Shown here one piece after another: positions 11,373 through 25,035 of a DNA stretch of 64,000 nucleotides; within the stretch, counting starts at the first letter, position 1; each line of letters starts with the position of its first letter. Origin of the DNA: Mercurialis annua (taxonomy: Eukaryota; Streptophyta; Magnoliopsida; Malpighiales; Euphorbiaceae); contig NC_065571.1 in the NCBI RefSeq assembly GCF_937616625.2, positions 57,521,651 through 57,585,650 of the forward strand, read 5' to 3'. The notes under the pieces are model-generated. The model worked only from the letters and a program-made list of their open reading frames with translations. It had not been told where the DNA came from and did no database searches. Both the position numbers and the translations under genes were made by a program.

Positions 11373-13973
11373 TCAAGCTGAATAAACTAGAAAAGGCACT
11401 GCAGGAAAAAGAAATGAAATCAGAACTTCTTGTTCTTTGAAAACGAAAAAAATTATTTGCAAAATATTTCCGGTATTAGGTATATTACTAAATCTATAAA
11501 AAATGAACACACTAAAATTATGATACATGTTAAAAGAAAAAAAAAATTCACTCAGCTCAAGAAATTCAAAATAAATGACCAAATTTGACAAGAAAATAGT
11601 GCAACTGCTCCGGATCCCACAAAAGTTCATTGACATGCGGCTCAACCAGATTTATTTAAGAAACAAAGATGGTAAAATCTACATTAAAATGCATGTCCCA
11701 CTGGCAGTCGCGATAAGTTTTATGAATTTTGGACTGAAGATGCCAGTTAAAAATTTCCTAGAAACCATATCCAGACTGGTTTCTACAGATGTTACTAAAG
11801 TTAAAACTCAAATTTTCGAAGATATTTTTCCAACAAGCTACATGCATTATATCTCCTAACCTGATTATCACTGTGCTAAGATAAATATGAGCCTATACTT
11901 GAACCAATAGCATAATGTAGTGGTTAATTGTTTCAATTGACAAATCCTAGATCTTCCCACTGACAGGAACATGTATTCTTGCTTGGCATAGCTCTTAAAC
12001 ATGTTGTTTTGTCAAATAACATAGGAATATAATTAATGATAGTTAGAAAAGAGTTAATTATGTAAAAGAGACGACAGCTAAATGCAAGTATTAATCACTA
12101 ATCAGCATAATTTTTGAAAATGACTTCTTTAACTACTGAGTGAATTAATAGTGCCAAAAATATTGTATCATAACAATACGCAGTGCAGACTCATAATTTC
12201 AAATTATGTGTAAAGTCCGATTCCAACTGGTGATCTCCTATCTTAAGCAGAATGTACCAGGAAGAAAAAGAAAAAGGATACAGCAGTGTCTAGTTTTAAT
12301 TCATCAACTTCTGAACAGGAAAAGACATGCAGAAAACAATGAAGGACTTACCAATCAAAAAGATACTTAGCATTAAAGCAAGTGTAAGTTGGATAGAACA
12401 ACTGAACCGCAAGGGCAGTGGTGCTTGCAATTGCCTTTGGAACCCACCAGCCTGACCAAAGAACTGCAAAAGATAGATAATCTAAGAATTCTAAGAATAG
12501 ACATAAGTACAATCATGTACAACTATCAGGACAAAGATGACGAATATTTCACAGAAATAATGATTGCAGCTGCTTTTTGGTTAAATTTAAGATGTGGATC
12601 ATACTTCATGCTTTCAAAATAAATAAATGCAAAATATTGCAATTCATGAATGGATAACTTCAATACCTGATTCACTCGAGATAATTCTCCACATCTTTGC
12701 TTCCAAAAGAGAGGCTTGGACCCTTTTTCCTTTGGCGTGGCATCAACTCTTGGTGATTTATCCCTATGTTCATCTTCATCGGCAATCACAACCTTCAAAG
12801 CACCAACATTTGGTGAACTCCATGTCCTTCTTGTACCAGATGTTTTATCAGCTTGACAAATTATACTTTCCCGTGTTCTTGAAGTTTCTCTCTCTTCAAC
12901 ATCTATAACAACTTCATCATTTTTTTTACTCGTACCGTCACTAACACCTTTTTGACTGTAAATACTTTCACTAGAGGAGGCATTACGAAATTGGTCTGCA
13001 TCTTTTCTTGTATGACAATTTTCCGTAGTAGGACTCTTAGCGGAAGGTCTTACTACACTGGGATCATCTTTCACACATTTTATAGTTTGGGGAGTTCCGG
13101 AGAGAAATAATGCCAAATCATCACATTCTTCTTTATTGAGATCGACCCATTGAAGAGGTTGCTTTCCTTCCTGAATAAAAGCTTTCCTTAACTCTGCTTC
13201 AACATGTGATATCTGACTTTCAATAGCTGCGACAAACTGTTTATGCCTAGATGCTGTAATATCATCACGATAATGCCCATGGCTCAACCTGACAGCCCTC
13301 TCAAACTCCTCCATCTGTTACATAAAACGGCGGTTCAACATTCATTACTTGTTCTCTATTTTTTTCGAGAAAAACAAATAAAAAATTAAAAAGAGATGGC
13401 TATTAAATATAGAAATTGAAGAAGCAAAGAAACATACCTGCCATTTTGCCGTACCCAACGTAGTTTGAAGCTCCCTAGAAAGTTCATCTAGATCCTCTAG
13501 TTTTGATCCCTCCTTCTTCTCCCTTATCCACATCCTATACGCCGATTGCATTCTACACAAACAATAATTCAAGAAACCATCAACTTTAAGACTATTAATT
13601 CAATCAACTAAAGACTAGATACATGATATATTCCAATGACATTCAAGGGCAAAAAAGTAAGTAATTTGAGCTTGTATATGCAAGCTCCACATTAATCACT
13701 AAAAAAACCTTCATAACCGCATAAATTAAAAGACTAAACAAACATAATATAACATAACATACAACAAAATTGGTCAAATTTATCAATCAGAGCTTAGGAT
13801 TATGAACAAAAGAAAAATTGAAAAAAGAAAAACGAACACAACAATACCAAACAAACCTCAAAAATAATTTAAACGAAAAAAATAACATACAGGTCAGCAG
13901 ATTCTTGAACTTCTTCAGCAGCAGAAAAGAAAGTATCCTTCTGCCATAGATCGAAAGTGTTGGCTACCATCAT
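11373..13973 (-). CDS. Syntaxin-6 N-terminal domain membrane protein (t-SNARE-like)
   Basis: Five coding exons (minus): 13891-13973, 13438-13552, 12667-13314, 12352-12463, 11373-11398; together 327 aa with every junction GT-AG and in frame. Residues 1-100 resemble the syntaxin-6/10 N-terminal helical bundle (DLWQKDTFF, EEVQESADL, YRMW, LDELSRELQTTLGTAKWQ, FERAV). This domain in Golgi/endosomal Qc-SNAREs regulates complex assembly. A long polar, serine-rich linker follows (about 115-270), then the C-terminal hydrophobic tail anchor LTLALMLSIFLIVPFLVYSA (308-327). I see no coiled-coil SNARE motif between them, so it is more likely a SNARE-like regulator than a fusogenic SNARE. It matches the plant 'syntaxin/t-SNARE family protein' group. 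The start was chosen as the first of two adjacent ATGs. Confidence 0.85.
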
Positions 13974-14091
13974 CTTCACCAACAATTACTTAATCCACAC
14001 TTCAATTTAATTCAATTGCTAAATCAAACTTCAATTCAATTCCTAAATTTACAGATTAAATTTGCAAAAAATTTCTGAGCTTCTCTCTTTG

Positions 14092-14145
14092 CTTTGCTTT
14101 GCTTTCAAATTGTGCTTCAATTTTTAGTTTGAAAGCAAAACAAAG
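14092..14145 (-). promoter_or_regulatory. Inverted repeat upstream of the syntaxin-like gene
   Basis: CTTTGCTTTGCTTTCAAA (14092-14109) and TTTGAAAGCAAAACAAAG (14128-14145) form an 18-bp stem with one mismatch and an 18-nt loop, 119-172 nt upstream of the start codon. It lies beside a purine-rich (GA)n stretch on the plus strand (CT-rich on the coding strand, a common plant core-promoter/leader feature). Whether it is transcribed is unknown. Confidence 0.4.
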
Positions 14146-16808
14146 AAAGGAATTTAGAGAGAGAAAGCTAACAGAGAGATAGAGAGAGAAGGACGTATTA
14201 TTATTTTTTAAATATATATCATTATATTAAAAAAAACTAAAAAAGAACTGAAAGAGGTTCTATCTGGTGTAACGGGTTTCAGTTTTGGCTTGTTGACTGT
14301 AACCAATTAAAAAACGCCGCAACTATTTTTCTATGCCAGCTGTTATTACTTCAGAAAACCGATTGTGTTTGATTGGTTGGCGGTGAAATAAGAATATGTT
14401 ATTGAGTGTAGAGTAGAGTGAGTGAAATAAAAAGACAAAAGAAGAAGAGGTGGTGGCTGGTGGTGGGCTGCTCGTGGAGCCCATTGACAGAGCAGCTTCT
14501 TATTTCGTCATTAACCCACTCAATATTCTTCTTTTAAATAAAACTTTAAATATCTAATCAAGAAAATATATATTTCTAAGGTATATTTTAAAATAATCTA
14601 ATAATTTTAAGATAATTTTAATCAAATTTCTTTAAATTCGACCTTTTTGATAGATTAGTTTATACTTGATGGTAGGAATGATGATTAGAGAATTCAAAGA
14701 AAAAAAAAATGAAATATCCAAATCCGATTACTATAAATTGGTAATGGAAGGTGAGAAATTAGCAATAAGCATAAGGAAAAAAGTAAACATCATCCTAGTC
14801 ACAACCTCACTAACCACCACTTTTAAATAACACATTTCTTTTATAAATTTTCTTTTCCTAAAAAATAATATATTTTGTGGTAGCAAATCAAAGATACCCA
14901 TTTTTTTTCCATATATTGAGAGAGTTATGAAGATGGGAGTTGTGGTGGTGGGTGTTTTAATTTTGTGTATATGCTTCTCTTAGCAATCACATTTTAGTTT
15001 CTTTATGAGTTGTTTCTTGTTGTGCTGTTTTATATTTGTTGCCTAATCACATTCACCTTCTAACATAGTAATCAACATGCTTTCTCTTTTTTTTTTAAGT
15101 GTATTATAATTTTATTAAATTATAAAAACAATGTTTAGTTACTAAATTAATAAATCTTAAATCAGACTGAACAGTTTGTACTGAAAATGTACATTTTCTT
15201 GATTTCTTTGTCTTATGATATAAAGTATAAACTATCACATGTTCATTAATACGATAAATCTATCCAATTTTTTAGAATTGATTTAATTGAACCTACTTAG
15301 TAATTGAATGTGTAATTTCAAAAAAAAAAATAGAAAAAAATTGTCGATTGAAATATAATATGGTTTACATTTTTATACCAACTAATATCAACATAGCATG
15401 TGACGTACTCATAATTAAATTAAATTTAAAAATTTGGATTAATATCCAGCGAATTAGTAAAATTGAAATAAAATTTGCAACTTTTAAAAAGTTTTAATAG
15501 ACTTTTAAAAATTCAAGTCACTATTAAACCATAAAAAAACGTAGAGTCAAAACAGCACAATCCACCAAACAAAAGGAATAATATATGATGGTTTATCATA
15601 ATAAAAAGACAATAATTCATCAAGTCAAATTAAATTATAGCACATTTTTTATGTATGAGCTTAGTAGTTATCAAAAAGCATATAATATAACCATTCAAAG
15701 ATGATGGTCTAATCAGCCATAATCGAAATGCTAATATAATGCAGCACAGGATTTTACTATTAAAGAATAAAATGTGTTATTATTATAAGAGTCAGATTCC
15801 TTATGCTTCATACCCATTTATGTCAACGTTTATCAAAAATTTAGACTTCGCTAGATGATATATCGACATTCCACCCCAAATAAATAAACAATAAACCACA
15901 GAAATTTATACTCAACTTAACTAATGTTTAGTTTGGTTCAAATGGATTTTATAAAGTTTAAGATATTAAATTATAAACAAATATAGCTTATTTTAGTGTA
16001 TTTAATTTCATTTTTGATGTTTTTTGAAATTAATCATATTTCTGAATTATTAAATCAAATTAAAAATAAAGAATATATTCCAAGTTAATTGGACTTGGCA
16101 AGATGAATTCATGTAATTTGTTCCCAATGATTTCGGCTATAACTTTCCAAAATGATTGTGCTCTACATACCATGACATAGGCAAATTCCGTCTAAAATAG
16201 GATTTAAAAATTCAAAATAAATTAAGCACATGAACTAGATAATGACAAAACTTTGAAAAATGACTAGATAAACAAAAAGATGAAAGTATAGGAGCCTCGA
16301 GGTGGATTTGGCCAAAAGAATGTCCATGGCTTATACTCTTGTCAAGGGCCTTCGAATACAAATATAATTGAATCAAGTCAATTCACAAACTGCTTAAAAT
16401 TGATTCAAAAACACTAAAAATTAACTCGATATTGACTGAATCAAGCTCAAATTCGAACTACAGAGTCAACTAGACAGTCTAGTTCGAACATTAAGATACT
16501 AAACTCAATAGGTATGCAAACTTAATTGAGGTATGATAAGTTAACTTTATTAATTTTTATTATACATATAATAATTCCCTTTTATATTTAAAATCTAACT
16601 TTTTCAAAATCTCCATACAGATCATTGAATCGAACTCGACTCTAGATTATTCTACCAGCTCGATCTCAAACTCTTATAATAAAACGCGATCGAGATCCAA
16701 TGAGTTTCGAGCTTCAAATTTTAAAGTTTGAGATTGACCATATTTCGACTCGATTTGACTCGGTTACGCCCTACCCTGATATGTATATCTATAAGCTAAC
16801 AGTTATGC
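14146..16808. other. Intergenic, promoter of syntaxin-like gene and AT-rich DNA
   Basis: The part next to 14146 is promoter. 16280-16790 has repeated GACTCGA/TCGAGTT motifs and ends in GGTTACGCCCTACCC. A near-identical end (GGTTACACCCTACCCC) closes a similar stretch at 35440-35721, so both look like remnants of one hAT-type family. No gene. Confidence 0.45.
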
Positions 16809-19800
16809 TTACTCCTTGGTAGTACTGCACTTGAGCAATTCCTTTTGCACCAACTTGAGCCCAACATCGCATGAAGTTAAGATTGAGGAGACGATCCTTC
16901 TTTGCAGATCTTTAAATTCCAACGCCAGCTTAACGTCCCGGTTAATGTTTTCTCTGCTATGATTTAATAAGAACTCTAGTTAAAATGAACGTTCTTTAGA
17001 TTCTTGAAAAACTATTCTGTTCTGAGATTTAAATATTTGCTAAGGAATTCCTAACCTGTCAACAAGGTCTACATCGCCAAGATTTTCCATCATGTTACTG
17101 AAAGTTGACTGCAGATCTTCCAAGATTTCAATTTCAATCTCCAAGTTTGATTCCGTCTGTAAATTAGAGAAGAAAATGGAATAAGGGAATTATGAATAAC
17201 TGGATGTTAAAATAAATTCCACAAACTGACAAGTAGAACAGATAAACCAGGAAAAACTGTTGAATCAAATAGTGATGAAACTCATAGATATATCAGCAAG
17301 TCAGCAACTAGTTGCTAAGGATTTGTGTGCAGCAGGAGACTGAAAAGCAGGAATACAGCAAGAAAATTACCATGGTCTTAACGTATGGCGTAGGAACTCG
17401 AGCTCTCCGAAGAAAATTTAGTAAGGGAATTGGCAAGCCATAATAGAATATGCTATGGTTCTTGGAGAGCCAAGTACCCCGGATCATTTGCGGAGTCGAG
17501 CTGCAATCCTCAGTAGAATCAGCCTCACCAGCATCAATATCTGCATCAAAACAAGTATCTGTACAATATCCAAGTTGTACACATACATCTATGTCGTACG
17601 GAACAAAATGCTGAAACAAAAACTGGCGAAACAATATTTTTTAGAAGAATAGGTTATAAATATAAGGTTTCAGAGGTTTGGAAGTAATTTCGGAAACATA
17701 AATGAAATATCAGAACATAGGACTCTACAAGAATTAAATGTCTCTAAATTCATTTCCTGAAGGAATTAGTAGTCAGACATATTTGCACAACCGCCGCCCA
17801 AAAGGAGATAGATTAAGAAAATTACCCAATGGAATTACATCATATGGGTTGTCTCCTTGTGGTATAAAACCATAGAATGTAACTAGATGTGAACTAGAGA
17901 GGTTCCCATAGCTCAGACAGCATTGTTCCCCAATGCGGCAAGGCTTTGATAGTGGAAACTTCAATGTATTCATCTTATAATCTACTTTTCCATAGTGAGT
18001 GATATGCGGGTGGACCTGCGAATAAAACAATTGAAACATGTAAACTGCACATCGACGAAAAGCTGCAAATTTAGAAAAAAATAAAATAGACTGCAACAGG
18101 TTGTGTATATGTAAGACCCTATAGTTGAAACAAAGGAACAGACTATGCCAAACCGTCACAATAAAATGATTGCAAGTATCTGTAGTATCTTTCTTTAGTT
18201 TAGCAGCTCAGAAAGGATGTACAGACCATGAAGTCCCTTTCAGCAGATAAAAAAAATCTAAAGTCGGATTTTAATTTCAGACATAAAGGAACCAGCAACT
18301 TGCAAGCAGTAACATTTAATCCACCCATAGAAGCATTTTTAGGAGGCCAAATAGTTGACTCATTTCTGGTCTAGTGGAATGACTTGTTTTAAACATGCTA
18401 ATAACAGATGCAATTACCATTGGGAGTCAGAACTTGTAGTAACTGTCTATATGAAAAATGAGTGACTGAGCACGAAAAGTAGTGAAGAAAGAGCAGGAAT
18501 GGCATACCGAATGATTAAGAAAGCCAGCAATAGGAATCAAACAAGTTCTCAGCTTTCCGTCAAGAAACTTAACTTTCATGCTATTAGAGTACCAGAGTTC
18601 GCAAGCCCATAAGAAGTGCTCCCATGTATAGAGCTCTGGTGGAAATATATCAGGGTAATTATTGTATAGTGCAGGAACTAACTCATCATACTGGACGCGC
18701 AAGTGCTGTGAAATTTAAAGAAACAAGTAATTCACATTCAGAAAGCAGAATAATTTTTACTTTTTATGTCTCCTGAAAGTTGAGACATATATGTAAAAGT
18801 AGGAGAAACTAAAAGACTGAAATTCTAATCAACAATGTTATGTCAAAATGTTCAAACCTTTAAAAAGAAAAAGGTAAATTCAAATATCCATCTCAATTTA
18901 TATGAAAAGAAAAAATGCAAAATATCTACACCAATTTTAATCATTGGCAAACACATTGAAAAAACCGGTGCTTACAACTCAAAAGTCTAGACTCCACTTC
19001 ATATCAAGGGTACTTTGACACCTTGTAATTAGAAACTCCAAAATAATCAAACAATAATCGTTTTTACCAGATATTGCAAGAAAGTTAGGCCTCACAACAG
19101 CTGCACACAACAGTGGTTTGAGTTATACTATGTACCACAAACATAGCATATCACAATCAGGAGCTTCAAGATGCATGAGTCATGTAATTAAATTAATGTG
19201 CTTTTCTAATGCCAGCGCCCCCCATAAGAAGCAAAAACTAGCTGCATTTCCCCACTGTTAACTGCATAACATTGTCTAACTAACCTCTTTTGCCTGCAAA
19301 ATCTCCTCTAACAGCAAGGTTCCCTCCAAAGCCATAATCGCATCAACTCCAAAGCTCAGACCTATAAAATTGAAAATGGGAAAAGAGTACATAAACTAAC
19401 AGATCAAGACATATCAATGCTAACATATCAGAAAACGACCAGATTTTGTTCTAGCAGAGAAGAGGGAAAAATAGAAACTTTCAGGAATAGTCTAAGAACT
19501 CGTAAAAGATTGCAGAAAGTGATAACTTTGACAAAAATGCACGAAGTGACAACAGTGGGAACTATAAATTGCATTCTTTACATTGACCTCGAGATGCTTT
19601 GACATCAGAACAGACTTACTTTTTAATAATGAAATACATTCTAAAACACATTCCTTGATTTTACTCAAATGATTCAAAAGTGTAATTTTAAAATATTATA
19701 CGGTTAGATTCATTTGCAGATTATCTATGAATAAGATTTCAGGGTATTTTGTACCATTAGTCACCAAACTTTGAGATTAATTTCATGTCACCAGTCCATT

Positions 19801-22697
19801 TGTCAATTGCTACAATTTCATCAATAAACTTCCATTTCCTTCATAGAATGGTCCTTTTTCCATTTTTTGATCTTGAATGTTAGTAACAAAATTCAGAGGA
19901 TCGTGTTTTATTTCCGGTGAAAACAACTTCCACCCCAGCAATGAACCAAAAAATAGGAAAAGAAGTTCGCCTATGAGATTGGAAAAAGTGATATTTAAGG
20001 ACCGGAACGACTGATATAAGAGTGCTATTTTTTAAATTCTTTCAACATTAAATGGGAAGGAGAATCAATCTTAATTAAAGAATTAAACATCAAGGCTTAA
20101 CAAAATTTGTTTCATCTTTTACGCCAGGAATGTCTAGATACACATTTAAATTATCAAGTGTATCGGCATAGAAGGAGCACCTGTATTAAATTCCTTCGGT
20201 AGAGTATCAAAATAAATCTTGAACTTTGAATTACAGTTATGTCTCTCCTTCATACTCCATAGTAACAACATAGTCTCAGAGGAAATCCCATCAATCTTCT
20301 CCAATATGTGATACTGCAAGAAAATTAAACACTATGTTGACAATTGATGTGTCAAAAAAAAATGAGGAAGGCACACATAAATTAAATTTGCCTTGTTTCT
20401 AAAACATCATCCTAACATGACCACATAATGAAAATTTGTAACAAAAATTATAAAGTGAATTCTCAGTCAGAATATGTCTATTAGCTACCTCCTCGCGGAT
20501 AAGTATTAACAGCATAATTGTCAATTGCCTAAAGCAGTGTCATTCACACAAGGTACCTGGTACTCAGCAGACTTAAGGTAGCAATATGTGCATTTATTAA
20601 GATGCGTATGAACTGATACAGAGTCATAGTAATAGGAGAACAAGTACAAAACATAATGAAACAGCAAGACAAACAATACCAGCACATTAAAATCTCAGCT
20701 AAAATCTGTTTGAGCTGAGATTTAGACCAAGAACTGGACTTGAGTTCTTCAAGATCTAAACCAAGAATTGTCACTGTTCGACATTGTTCCAGAAAGTGGA
20801 GCTTATCAGAACGGAGGAAGAAAACACTAATATGGGATGGATCACATTGTGATATATTTCATTTCAAAGGGGGAAAAAAGCTTCAACAACATCTGAGTGT
20901 CTGGGGCACCTAGGGAATCAGAAATTTCTAACTTAACAAGTCAATTGAAAGCAATTCTTAAGTAATTTTGCACGAACCAAGTAATTCTTTCAGATATGTA
21001 AATTGTAAAGGTTTATTTTACTTCCATATTATGGTCCTTCCAGATATTTTTGCAAAATGGTGGTTAGTAACAAATGCATCCAATGAATTTCATTGCATGG
21101 CCAGGTGATGAAACATACCATATCGCAGGGGCGCACAAGCTCCTCAGATATAATAATAGACACAGGGATCTCCAAAGCAATATCCCCAACTTTCAGATCT
21201 TCTGTTACAATGGCTCCTCTACCAGCACCTTCAATATCTATACAATGAAATAAAGCATGAGAGGAAGTACTCCAAATACTAAGTCAGATTTTGCAAATAG
21301 AAGACAGTTAAAACCAAGGGAAAAACATACATATTTTTAAGCAACACGTATAGTGTTTACTCTATGACTTACAGACTATCTCCAATCTTGATTTCACTCC
21401 ATTTCTTTGACCCCATTCCACTAAATCATTTTCTCTGTCACAACTACAGCTACTTTCTATCCTAGTTTCCAATCTGTAATTCTCCACTGAATCTTCAATC
21501 CTACTAAGAACTGCATCTCGCAATTCTAGCAAGACACCAAGTTCTTTGTTCTTTTTACTAGAGAGCATTTCGTTAACAAGTGATAGGGCTGAACTGAGAG
21601 CTTCCACTTCATTCCTGGGACTAAAGTATTCCATTGATGAACATTCATCATTTTCACCAAAATAAATTTCTACCTGCACCAGTATATTCCCATCAATAGT
21701 ACTACATCAAAATCAAGGGACACTATACATAAACAACATTGAAACTACATAAGTATTGAGACTATATATTCAAGTGTTATAGGCACATATTATGGTTATG
21801 CCGCAAAAGGATGGAATAAGGATGTAACAGTTCATCAAGCAAACACCATCCACTAACTTCCAATCTATCATGTTTCTAAAAGCAATAGAAAGATTATAGT
21901 TTAGGCAGAATCGCAGCTTACCTCATCTAAGTGTGTGATCCTTGCTATTTGAAGTATCTTTTCTAAAGTGGTGGCAACTGAATCGGGACAAGACGAGCCT
22001 TGAAGATGTACTTGTTCCTTGATATCAAAACCCTTGTTATGCAGTAAATTCTGCGAATCAATGGCGAACATAGTAAAATAAATGGAAAATTAACAACACA
22101 GTCAAAAAGGGTTCTCAATAGGATAAAAAAAAAACTTGCTATATTGAATCAAAATAGACAGAATATCGATGAACATATATGAATCCAATCATGTCTAGTA
22201 GCTTAACATTTTGGTATCATATTCTATTAAGTTCAATTTGAATGCAGACTGAATGTACTCATCAATCTATTCTTACTCTTCTCGAAACCGAAAAGGTAAG
22301 TAGATACAAACACAACCAACAATCAATAACATTTCTGACCTTCTTTTTCTCAAAAAAGGGATCATCTTGAGAGAGTTGAAGAGCAAATATAAAGCCATCA
22401 TCTTTCTCTATGATCTTGTTTGATGAATAGAGCTGCAATAACAAATCAACAACTCATCATTTAATTCATAAAAAAACAAATAATCATTTAGACTGACAAA
22501 TTTAAGTAGTTAAAACTAATAAAACATTAAACAAAAAGCTAAAGGAAGCACAATGCATACTGAGATAAAAATAAATGGACACACAGCCCCTGAAAAAAAG
22601 AGCTAACATAAAAAAGTAGTGCAAGAACATTACATAAAAGCTACAAATGCAATGATAAGTTCAAACTGAAAATTGGGTTTACCTTAGAATGTTCCAT
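16809..22697 (-). CDS. SET-domain protein methyltransferase (SETD3/Rubisco LSMT-like)
   Basis: Twelve exons (minus): 22683-22697, 22340-22432, 21922-22050, 21373-21673, 21119-21237, 20181-20313, 19285-19361, 18508-18705, 17826-18015, 17371-17540, 17056-17156, 16809-16953; 556 aa, all GT-AG and in frame. The family transfers methyl groups from SAM to lysine (or histidine) of non-histone proteins. Seen: the SET start GAGRGAIVTEDLKVGDIALEIP (180-201, shown as its key pattern G-x-GRG), NHS at 353-355 as the SAM-binding NH motif, and SYGNLSSSHLVTFYGF (390-405) with the catalytic-site tyrosine. A helical C-terminal region fits the Rubisco-LSMT substrate-binding domain. The N-terminal 160 residues form the plant-specific part. 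No chloroplast transit peptide is evident at the start, so Rubisco itself need not be the substrate. Exon 1 is only 15 nt (5 codons). Confidence 0.9.
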
Positions 22698-24359
22698 TGA
22701 TAAGTTCAAACTCAAAATTGAAGCTCTGTTATAGTAGGAGACTGTATAAGAGCGCAAAGCCAGGAGGCGAAGAGTGAGCGCCTGAGCGGGCAAGTAGTTC
22801 AACTAAACTGATGAGAACTAGCCCAATGTTGAACCCCTCGGCCCAATTATTGTAGGCTTTTGTGCTAATGCACCCTTCAAAAATGAGAAAATTCTAGGAG
22901 CATTTACATATCAGGAATTTCACAAAACACTTCAAATTTAAACAATATTTGCAAATAAAACCAAAAAAAGTCCGCTATTTTATGGGTGAGTTCAGACTTT
23001 TATATTTGTATGATTTCTCATATAAACTCGAGAAAGTCCGGCTTTAACCCGCGTAAAAATCGAGTATTAGGGCTGGATTTGGATTGAAAAAAATGAGGCC
23101 TGAATTGAGCTCGGGCTGGAATTCGGCTTACTTGAAAACTAGAAAAGCCCGGCAGACCCGGCCAGAGCCCGGCCCATAAACAAGTGTAGTCTTAAGTGAT
23201 CGTTAAATCAAATGTCGTGGCTGTTGTTTCTGATTTAAAATTATATTATGGCGGTGGAGAGATTTTGATCTACGATCGTATATTATTAGTGAAGTAAGTT
23301 GATAATTAATTTTTGGTTGTTATAAGGAGATCTACGAATTATGCAGTGTGCGTATTAGCACAAAATTCTCCTTCAATGACAGTCATCAAATCTGATTTTC
23401 TTTTTCTAAATCCTTAAAAGTATAATTATTTTTGAATTAATAAAATTTAATGAAATTTAAAAAGTAAATTAACAAAAAAAGCCTCACATGCAAAAGATTT
23501 TTAAAAAAAATATATGATTTTAATACTTTATTATTTTAAAACTATACTTAGAAATCTATTAATTTTAGGCTAAACTCATTCTACAACTCTGTAATGTAGA
23601 AAATGATGTTGTTTCATGCTAGTTAAAACAACGATGTCTTTTGCAATTTTGTTCATGTAAGGACCATGAATGTACAAAAATTATAGTTAAATGATTATTT
23701 AAATGTAAAATATTTACGAAAGATCAAGTAAAATAAAAGCTAATAGTACAGAAACTTTTTGATGAGATTATTATATTCAATTCAAACATAAAATTCTTAA
23801 ATTCATAGATTTGTTGTTCATAAATTTAAAATTAATATATTTATGTATTTTAAAACTCCCAATCCAAATCGCATGTAAATTGTTGAAACTAAAAATTTTG
23901 ATCAAATTTATAGAAAGATGAATTTTTTAACTATTAGAAAAATTTATTTTATCTACAATCAATTAGGATGAATATAATAATTCAATAAAATTTAAACAAA
24001 ATTATGTTTTATAGTATAAATTAAATATAATTATATAAAGCAGAAGCATTAATTCCATTGCTCATTTTATACACAAAGTTTGTACTTTAGGATTTGGTCC
24101 TTATATTATAAAGCTAGCTAGTCTTTTAATGGTTGATAACTTCACGCAATCAATGGTTATTATGATTAGTTATTTGTTTCGGTTCTCACATTCAATTCAA
24201 GTAGCATCCGATTCTTATACTACTATTATTTAATTATTAGCCTGACTAACATCAACGGCTGCCCTGCTGCAGAAAAAAGGCGCCCACATGTCCAAATTTT
24301 AAAGCAAAATTAAGTAAAGATCAATCAATGCTTATTAGCCTAGATTTGGCTAATGATCA
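22698..24359. other. Intergenic, SET gene promoter and repeat remnants
   Basis: 22740-22800 is the GC-richer leader/promoter side of the SET gene. 23069-23185 begins TTAGGGCTGGATTTGG and is rich in GCCCGG motifs, resembling one end of a hAT-type element without a partner end. The remainder is AT-rich with no gene. Confidence 0.45.
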
Positions 24360-24367
24360 CCTCCGAG

Positions 24368-24670
24368 TAAGGGTGTGCATTTGGTTAAATCGAACCGACC
24401 GAATTGAAATTTTGGTTTTTTAAAAACCGAACTAAAATTTTAGGAAAATTTAATTTTTAAAATCGAACCAAACCGAACCTGTCAGTTTTTTATTTCGGTT
24501 TGGTTTGGTTTTTTGGTTCGGTTTACGTGTAAATGTGACTGCAATTTTTTTACTCCTAAAATCAAACCGAACCGACCAACCGAAATTATTCTACCTTTTC
24601 AAATTAAACCAAACCAAATTTGTCGGTTCGGTTCGATTATTCGAGTTCGGTCGGTTTTTATACACCCCTA
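24368..24670. mobile_element. Non-autonomous hAT MITE with 8-bp TSD
   Basis: 303-bp element beginning TAAGGGTGTGCAT and ending ATACACCCCTA (inverted: TAGGGGTGTAT), with 8-mers CCTCCGAG (24360-24367) and CCTACGAG (24671-24678) on either side (7/8 match). The interior consists almost entirely of CGGTT/AACCG subterminal motifs in both orientations. The motif set and TIR resemble those of the large hAT element at 28152-33125. Confidence 0.8.
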
Positions 24671-24900
24671 CCTACGAGTCCTAATATTTGGATCTTCACA
24701 AGAGTATTAATTTAAATTTTGGTTCAGTATCTCTTAAAATTTGATTTCAAAACTCATAAATATTTTATAAGGTGATAAAAATAATATTATTAAAAACAGT
24801 TGCACTTCAGGTACAGTTGAGAACAAATCTATTTAAGGATATTGTATGATACATGACGCAATTCAATTTAGATTTGAAATTCTATTTTTAGTATCGTCTA

Positions 24901-25035
24901 AATAAGGTCTCGGATTTGAATTTTGTAAATGTAGAAAATCCTCGCTGACAGAGTTATCCACCATGCCAGGTGCGCAACGCGGGTCAATCCGGATTAGTCA
25001 GGGCAAAGCCTTGAAAACTGGATGGACAATCAGGA
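24901..25035 (+). mobile_element. 5'-degraded AngioSINE-like fragment
   Basis: About 135 bp aligning to the 3' two thirds of the SINE at 42509-42680: AAGGTCTCGG, the diverged box B region, CCACCATGCCAG, GCGCAACGCGGGT and ATCCGGATTAGTCAGGGC. The last block is the CCGGATTAGTC core reported as the conserved 3' 'Angio-domain' of plant SINEs. No box A head is recognisable. Confidence 0.7.
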
